Assembly (NCBI GenBank): GCA_900316005.1
Contig: ONBH01000005.1
Span: 1 to 64,000 of the forward strand
Length of the DNA stretch: 64,000 bases
Reading direction: 5' to 3'
Source: an uncultured Bacteroidales bacterium
GTDB taxonomy: Bacteria; Bacteroidota; Bacteroidia; Bacteroidales; Paludibacteraceae
Program-made: the position numbers and the translations under genes
In this document: in pieces, positions 60,365-64,000 of the stretch
How positions within the stretch are numbered: the first letter of the stretch is position 1
Layout of the letters: each line of letters starts with the position of its first letter
The notes under the pieces: generated by a model
Told to the model about the DNA's origin: nothing
The model's database searches: none
The model's input: only the letters and a program-made list of their open reading frames with translations

Positions 60365-61225
60365 ATGAAACAACCATTATTTTCCATATTGATTGCCAAT
60401 TATAATAATGGCAAGTACTTGATGGATGCGATAGAGAGTGTCCGTCAGCAGACGTTTTCCAATTGGGAGATTGTGCTGGTGGATGATGCTTCAACGGATA
60501 AGTCGGAGGAGTTGTATGTGGCGTTAGAGAAGGATGAACGTATCCATATCTATCGCAATGAGCAGAATATGGGCTGCGGCTATACGAAACGTCGTTGTGC
60601 TGAATTAGCGAAAGGTGAGTTGTGCGGATTTCTCGATCCGGATGATGTGCTGTTGCCTAATGCGGTAGAGGATAGTGTGGCGAACTTGCGGAGTCATCCG
60701 AAATGTGCACTGAGTTTCTCGCGGTTCTATACTTGTGATGAGAACCTCAATCGGACTGGTGAATGTCGCTTGTTAGAGTTGAAGGGTAAGAGTTATTTTG
60801 AGAATAGGGACTATTGTCCGGAGCACTTTGTGGCTTTTCGTAAAAATGCATATGACAAAACGGATGGAATAGACGCAACGTTAAAAGCCGGAGTTGATCA
60901 AGACTTATATTTCCGGTTAGAGGAGGTAGGTGAGGCTTTGGTGCTGAATAAGTTTACCTATCTGTATCGGCAGAACACCAGTGCATTGACATCGAAGCCA
61001 TACTGGTGCTATTATTGGAATACGATTGTTCGGCATAACACATGCTTACGTCGTGGTTTGCCGGATAAGGATTTTGCGTATGCGGACTATTTGCAGATTG
61101 TGACGGAGAATGAGCGGTATGCTCGTGAGCAAGTAGAAAAGATGCAGCAATCAAAGGCGTATCGGTTGGGTAAAGCGATACTAAAACCGTTTAGTTGGCT
61201 TCGCCGTGTAAAGTGTAAGGTGTAA
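60365..61225 (+). CDS. Family 2 glycosyltransferase
   Basis: The 286-residue enzyme shows SILIANYNNGKYLMDAIESVRQQTF, VLVDDASTDKSEELY and CGFLDPDDVLLPNAV (DxD-type DPDD), then a CPEHFVAFRKNAYDKTDGIDATLKAGVDQDLYFRLEEVG acceptor region read over adjacent blocks. The C-terminus (EQVEKMQQSKAYRLGKAILKP) is an amphipathic basic helix that may touch the membrane. The tail and following spacer are built of GTGTAAAGTGTAAGG words. Confidence 0.93.
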   Translation: MKQPLFSILIANYNNGKYLMDAIESVRQQTFSNWEIVLVDDASTDKSEELYVALEKDERIHIYRNEQNMGCGYTKRRCAELAKGELCGFLDPDDVLLPNAVEDSVANLRSHPKCALSFSRFYTCDENLNRTGECRLLELKGKSYFENRDYCPEHFVAFRKNAYDKTDGIDATLKAGVDQDLYFRLEEVGEALVLNKFTYLYRQNTSALTSKPYWCYYWNTIVRHNTCLRRGLPDKDFAYADYLQIVTENERYAREQVEKMQQSKAYRLGKAILKPFSWLRRVKCKV

Positions 61226-61237
61226 AGTGTAAGGTGA

Positions 61238-62182
61238 ATGAAACTAAGTATCATCATATTATCTTATGCTCTCGATGACGAGGTGTATCAGATGAACTGT
61301 CGGGCGATTGAGTCGTTGTTTGCGTCGGAGGAGTGGGATTCTAAAAGTGGAGAGACGAGAGACGAGAGTCGAGAGACAGAATTGGAAGTGCTCTTGTTGG
61401 AGAGTAACCGAGAGGCTGGATACACCTATGATGTGCGCGTAAGGGTAATGATGCCGGAGGAGAAGTTCGGGTTTCATCGGTTCTTCAATATAGGATTAGA
61501 CAATACGAGCGGAGACTTTGTTGCCTTCTGTAATAACGATATTGTTTTTATGCCCGGATGGTGGAGCGCTATCATGCGCGTTAAAGAACAGCATCCGAAG
61601 TTCATGTGCTTCTCGCCGGTAGATAGCAGTTATCTCATGATGGCAGAGGAGATAGCGAAAGGGAAAGATTATACGATTGGTTGGGATAATAAACGTCATT
61701 TTGCGGGATGGTGCTTTGTGTGGGAACGGAAAGTGTTTAAGACCATTGGACGGTTTGACGAACAGTATGATTTTTACTCTGCGGATGATGATGAGCTAAT
61801 GACGCTACGCTTTTATGCGATACCCAATGTATTAGTGATCGGCAGTGAGGTAAAACACTTGAGTCAGGTAGTAACAAAAAAAGTGGGTATCAGTAAATAT
61901 GCTGTAACGGACAAAGAGAAATATCCGCTGTCAGAATACGAACTCCAGCGCAAATTGAGATGGTTATGGGACGATGTGCGGTTCTACATAGGATACCGAC
62001 GTGAAGAGGCTAAATGGGGTAATCTACATATGCGGCAGCGTTTAAATAGGTTCATTATGCAGCACTTATGGCTAAATGTTCGTCCTGTAACACAGATTCT
62101 TTACAATCGAAATGTAATCCGTTTATTAGCGCGAATAACCGGCGTTTCTGACCCAAATCCGGTTCATTTTAGCGAGTTTTGA
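61238..62182 (+). CDS. Family 2 glycosyltransferase with an in-frame low-complexity insert
   Basis: The 314-residue enzyme begins LSIIILSYALDDEVYQMN and has HRFFNIGLDNTSGDFVAFCNND (FCNND as the DxD equivalent), HFAGWCFVWERKVF and FYSADDDELMTLR. Residues about 36-48 (DSKSGETRDESRE) are encoded by AGAGACGAGAGACGAGAGTCG repeats at 61350-61380, interrupting the second beta strand region, where relatives have a short loop. Otherwise typical of Bacteroidales GT2 enzymes. Confidence 0.9.
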   Translation: MKLSIIILSYALDDEVYQMNCRAIESLFASEEWDSKSGETRDESRETELEVLLLESNREAGYTYDVRVRVMMPEEKFGFHRFFNIGLDNTSGDFVAFCNNDIVFMPGWWSAIMRVKEQHPKFMCFSPVDSSYLMMAEEIAKGKDYTIGWDNKRHFAGWCFVWERKVFKTIGRFDEQYDFYSADDDELMTLRFYAIPNVLVIGSEVKHLSQVVTKKVGISKYAVTDKEKYPLSEYELQRKLRWLWDDVRFYIGYRREEAKWGNLHMRQRLNRFIMQHLWLNVRPVTQILYNRNVIRLLARITGVSDPNPVHFSEF

Positions 62183-62213
62183 ATACAAAATGAAAATATT
62201 TTGCAAATAATGG

Positions 62214-62253
62214 CATATACATTTGTATATGTCATTTTTTTTTTGTATCTTTG
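62214..62253 (+). promoter_or_regulatory. Promoter with 18-bp palindrome before a glycosyltransferase
   Basis: Palindrome CATATACATTTGTATATG (62214-62231) overlaps the -33 TTG; TATCTTTG lies at 62246-62253. A hairpin with GCACGC/GCGTGC arms follows directly (62254-62273), between transcript start and the ATG. Confidence 0.85.
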
Positions 62254-62274
62254 CACGCAAAACTGTGCGTGCAT

Positions 62275-63090
62275 ATGCGTAAGCTATCAATAATAACTAT
62301 AAATAGGAATAATACGGAGGGACTTCGGAAGACAATGGAGTCGGTCTTTAGGCAGACATACCGCGACATTGAGTATATTGTTATCGACGGAGCAAGTACA
62401 GATGGATCCGTTGATATTATCAAGGAGTTCGCTTCGAAAGTCTCGAGCGGAAAGTCGAGAGTGGAGAGTTTCTTATGGGTAAGTGAGCCGGATAGGGGAG
62501 TGTATGAGGCGATGAATAAGGGGATAATGAAGGCATCCGGTGAGTATTGTTTGTTTTTGAATAGCGGTGACTTCTTGATAGCACCGGATGTGATAGAACG
62601 TGTGATGAAGCAATGCAATGGCGCGGATATTCTCTGTGCGCGGTGCAATGTGTCGGATGATGGGAAAGTTATATGGACCAGTAATCCACCGGAGAATATC
62701 ACATTCGGTACACTCTATACGGTAGGCTTGGCGCATCAGTCTACATTCATCAAGCGGACACTTTTTGATACCTGCAGATTGTATCAAGAGGATTTTCGGT
62801 ATAATGCGGATATAGCATTTTGGTATAAAACAATCATCGATAATCATGCGACGACGCAGCGAATAGATGTCGTTACGACAGACTATAACTTAGACGGGAT
62901 TTCCTCTAGAGAGAATCAGAGCGAACAATACAAGAAAGAAATGGAAATCATTCTTGCGCCTTATGCAAAGTTTATACCGGATTATGAGGAGTTGCTTGCT
63001 CATCGAAGAGAGCATGTAGTATTGAATTGGATAAAAAGACATAAGATGGTATATTATATGGTGAAATTGTTGTATAAAATCGGGAAGTAA
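62275..63090 (+). CDS. Family 2 glycosyltransferase, WcaA-like
   Basis: The 271-residue enzyme has LSIITINRNNTEGLRKTMESV, YIVIDGASTDGSVDII and SGEYCLFLNSGDFL (NSGD). The typical WVSEPDRGVYEAMNKGI acceptor loop and LAHQSTFIKRTLF follow. Between DIIKEF and FLWVSEPD a stretch ASKVSSGKSRVES is encoded by TCGAGAGTGGAGAG-type repeats (62431-62470), longer than in usual homologues. ATG 62275 is preferred; the earlier TTG lies within the promoter. It overlaps the following stub by one base. Confidence 0.93.
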   Translation: MRKLSIITINRNNTEGLRKTMESVFRQTYRDIEYIVIDGASTDGSVDIIKEFASKVSSGKSRVESFLWVSEPDRGVYEAMNKGIMKASGEYCLFLNSGDFLIAPDVIERVMKQCNGADILCARCNVSDDGKVIWTSNPPENITFGTLYTVGLAHQSTFIKRTLFDTCRLYQEDFRYNADIAFWYKTIIDNHATTQRIDVVTTDYNLDGISSRENQSEQYKKEMEIILAPYAKFIPDYEELLAHRREHVVLNWIKRHKMVYYMVKLLYKIGK

Positions 63091-63290
63091 TGAAAGCAAT
63101 ATTTGATAATATCAAAGGTACTTGCGAGATAGAAGGCAATGTGCCGAGTAGAATGGTTTGCGAATATGACGCAAAGCGTAAAGAACTGAAAGTGGCTCGC
63201 GATAAGATTGGAGAACAAACGCTCAATTATGCTCAAATGCCGACATCGGTGATTGTATCTACGGAGATGAAAGATATTATGCTTTCTTAA
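63090..63290 (+). pseudogene. Remnant of an asparagine synthase glutaminase domain
   Basis: The 66-residue frame contains CEYDAKRKELKVARDKIGEQTLNYAQ and STEMKDIML in sequence, matching CMYDIKKKKLFAARDRVGEKTLYYAQ and STELKAIL of the AsnB gene just downstream (about residues 130-175 there). The N-terminal cysteine, glutamine-binding motifs and synthetase domain are missing. It is a decayed partial copy of asnB left by duplication or recombination. Confidence 0.75.
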
Positions 63291-63367
63291 AATCAATATG
63301 CTCAATATGGCGCAGCCGAATTGAGATATACGGAAAATAACTATAGAAACAAAACAAGATATAGCCT

Positions 63368-64000
63368 ATGTGCGGAATATCATCTTTATATAGATTTACG
63401 AAAATTACGCAGCAGGATAAGCAAAACCTGATGCATATGAATCGTGACATGCATTATCGCGGACCGGATGGCGAGGGGTATTGGAATGACGATACATGTG
63501 CAATGGCACATACAAGGCTTAGTATTATCGGCCTTGATAATGGTGCGCAACCGCTATTTAATGCCGACAAATCGCTTGTGCTTATATGCAATGGTGAGAT
63601 ATATAATTACACAGAATTGCGTCAGCATGTGGCGGAGCGAGGATATACGTGTACCACAGATACAGATTGCGAAGTGGTTCTCTATTTGTATGAGTTATAC
63701 GGTGAGGAATGTTTGCAGCATCTGCGCGGCATGTTTGCTTTTTGCATGTATGACATAAAGAAGAAAAAACTATTCGCTGCTCGTGACAGAGTAGGTGAGA
63801 AAACACTTTATTATGCCCAGCTTTCAACCGGTGTCGTGTTCTCAACGGAACTGAAGGCGATATTGAAATATTATATCCCCAATCCACAATTGAATGCACA
63901 TGCGTTAGCAGAGTCTATTCGTTTTAACTATCCGTTGGATAATCGCAATACATATATTGAGCAGATAAAACGTCTGGGGGCAGGAGAATATGCTATAGTA
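63368..64000 (+). CDS. asnB: Asparagine synthase (glutamine-hydrolysing), 5' part
   Basis: From ATG 63368 the frame stays open to the window end (211 codons). The N-terminal nucleophile Cys2 is in MCGISSLYRF. RGPDGEGYW, HTRLSIIGLDNGAQPL and CNGEIYNYTELR, then TDCEVVLYLYELYG and ARDRVGEKTLYYA, form a complete glutaminase domain. The ATP-binding synthetase domain lies beyond the window. AsnB-like enzymes in sugar clusters may amidate hexuronic acids rather than aspartate, so the real substrate is open. Confidence 0.93.
   Translation, partial: MCGISSLYRFTKITQQDKQNLMHMNRDMHYRGPDGEGYWNDDTCAMAHTRLSIIGLDNGAQPLFNADKSLVLICNGEIYNYTELRQHVAERGYTCTTDTDCEVVLYLYELYGEECLQHLRGMFAFCMYDIKKKKLFAARDRVGEKTLYYAQLSTGVVFSTELKAILKYYIPNPQLNAHALAESIRFNYPLDNRNTYIEQIKRLGAGEYAIV

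Noticed and set aside
62251-62274. TTG start extending the glycosyltransferase by eight residues
   Set aside because: The TTG lies in the promoter -7 element, so it would not be transcribed as a codon.

Overview
This window is a chromosomal segment of a Bacteroidota bacterium, most likely order Bacteroidales. Three things support this. At least twelve promoters carry the Bacteroidota -7 element TAnnTTTG, with a TTG exactly 20 bases upstream. Several genes are typical of the phylum: a DUF2764-containing V-type ATPase operon, a PorE-like type 9 secretion lipoprotein, DUF3078, DUF4491 and DUF1015 proteins, and an EFR1-type ferrodoxin. Shine-Dalgarno sequences are weak or absent. Genus cannot be told from this sequence.

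Layout. 1-2.3 kb: an alpha/beta hydrolase followed by a graveyard of gene stubs (DUF4250-like, NmrA-like, rhodanese lipoprotein, GNAT, antibiotic biosynthesis monooxygenase) around an intact beta-carbonic anhydrase and a YbjQ protein. 2.3-5.5 kb: a REP-associated transposase with 17-bp palindromes, a chimeric remnant of an ATP-binding protein and an HsdR subunit, and one copy of a 139-bp repeat. 5.5-7.4 kb: a C1 papain-fold peptidase and an EFR1 ferrodoxin. 7.6-15.3 kb: a complete bacterial-type V-ATPase operon (E, DUF2764, A, B, D, I, K) ending in a strong terminator. 15.3-28.8 kb: housekeeping and envelope genes on the minus strand (tex, tRNA-Pro, M20 peptidase, DUF2520, yidC, folA, thyA, PorE-like, DUF3078, DUF1015, bactofilin). 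29-36.2 kb: a large secreted protein, YdeI-like and prolyl-tRNA editing proteins, a calycin-like lipoprotein, a TonB-dependent receptor and an orphan winged-helix regulator.

36.4-64 kb is accessory DNA, mostly AT-richer than the first half. It holds an O-antigen or capsule cluster: a Wzt-like ATPase, NDP-hexose 2,3-dehydratase, Gfo/Idh oxidoreductase, two DegT-type aminotransferases, an ATP-grasp ligase, WbqC, acetyl- and formyltransferases, four GT2 glycosyltransferases and AsnB. Defence-like cargo sits inside and before it: zinc-ribbon/Cas2-like/DUF3696-ATPase/unknown (37.4-40.2 kb), a frameshifted membrane protein with a metallo-beta-lactamase-fold partner (46.7-48.6 kb), DUF262/ATPase/unknown (51.8-54.9 kb), and a winged-helix, PIN-like, two-TM protein (55.5-57.3 kb).

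The most notable observations are these. Two poly-G tracts lie in polysaccharide genes; one of them exactly decides whether a GNAT domain reads through into a formyltransferase domain. The -33 promoter element is extended to TTGYRTATRTCA. Three accessory promoters share an 18-bp palindrome. Dense arrays of tiny hairpins fill intergenic DNA, and low-complexity 'spacer words' also appear in frame inside genes. All functional names come from reading the translated sequence by eye; no database search was run.
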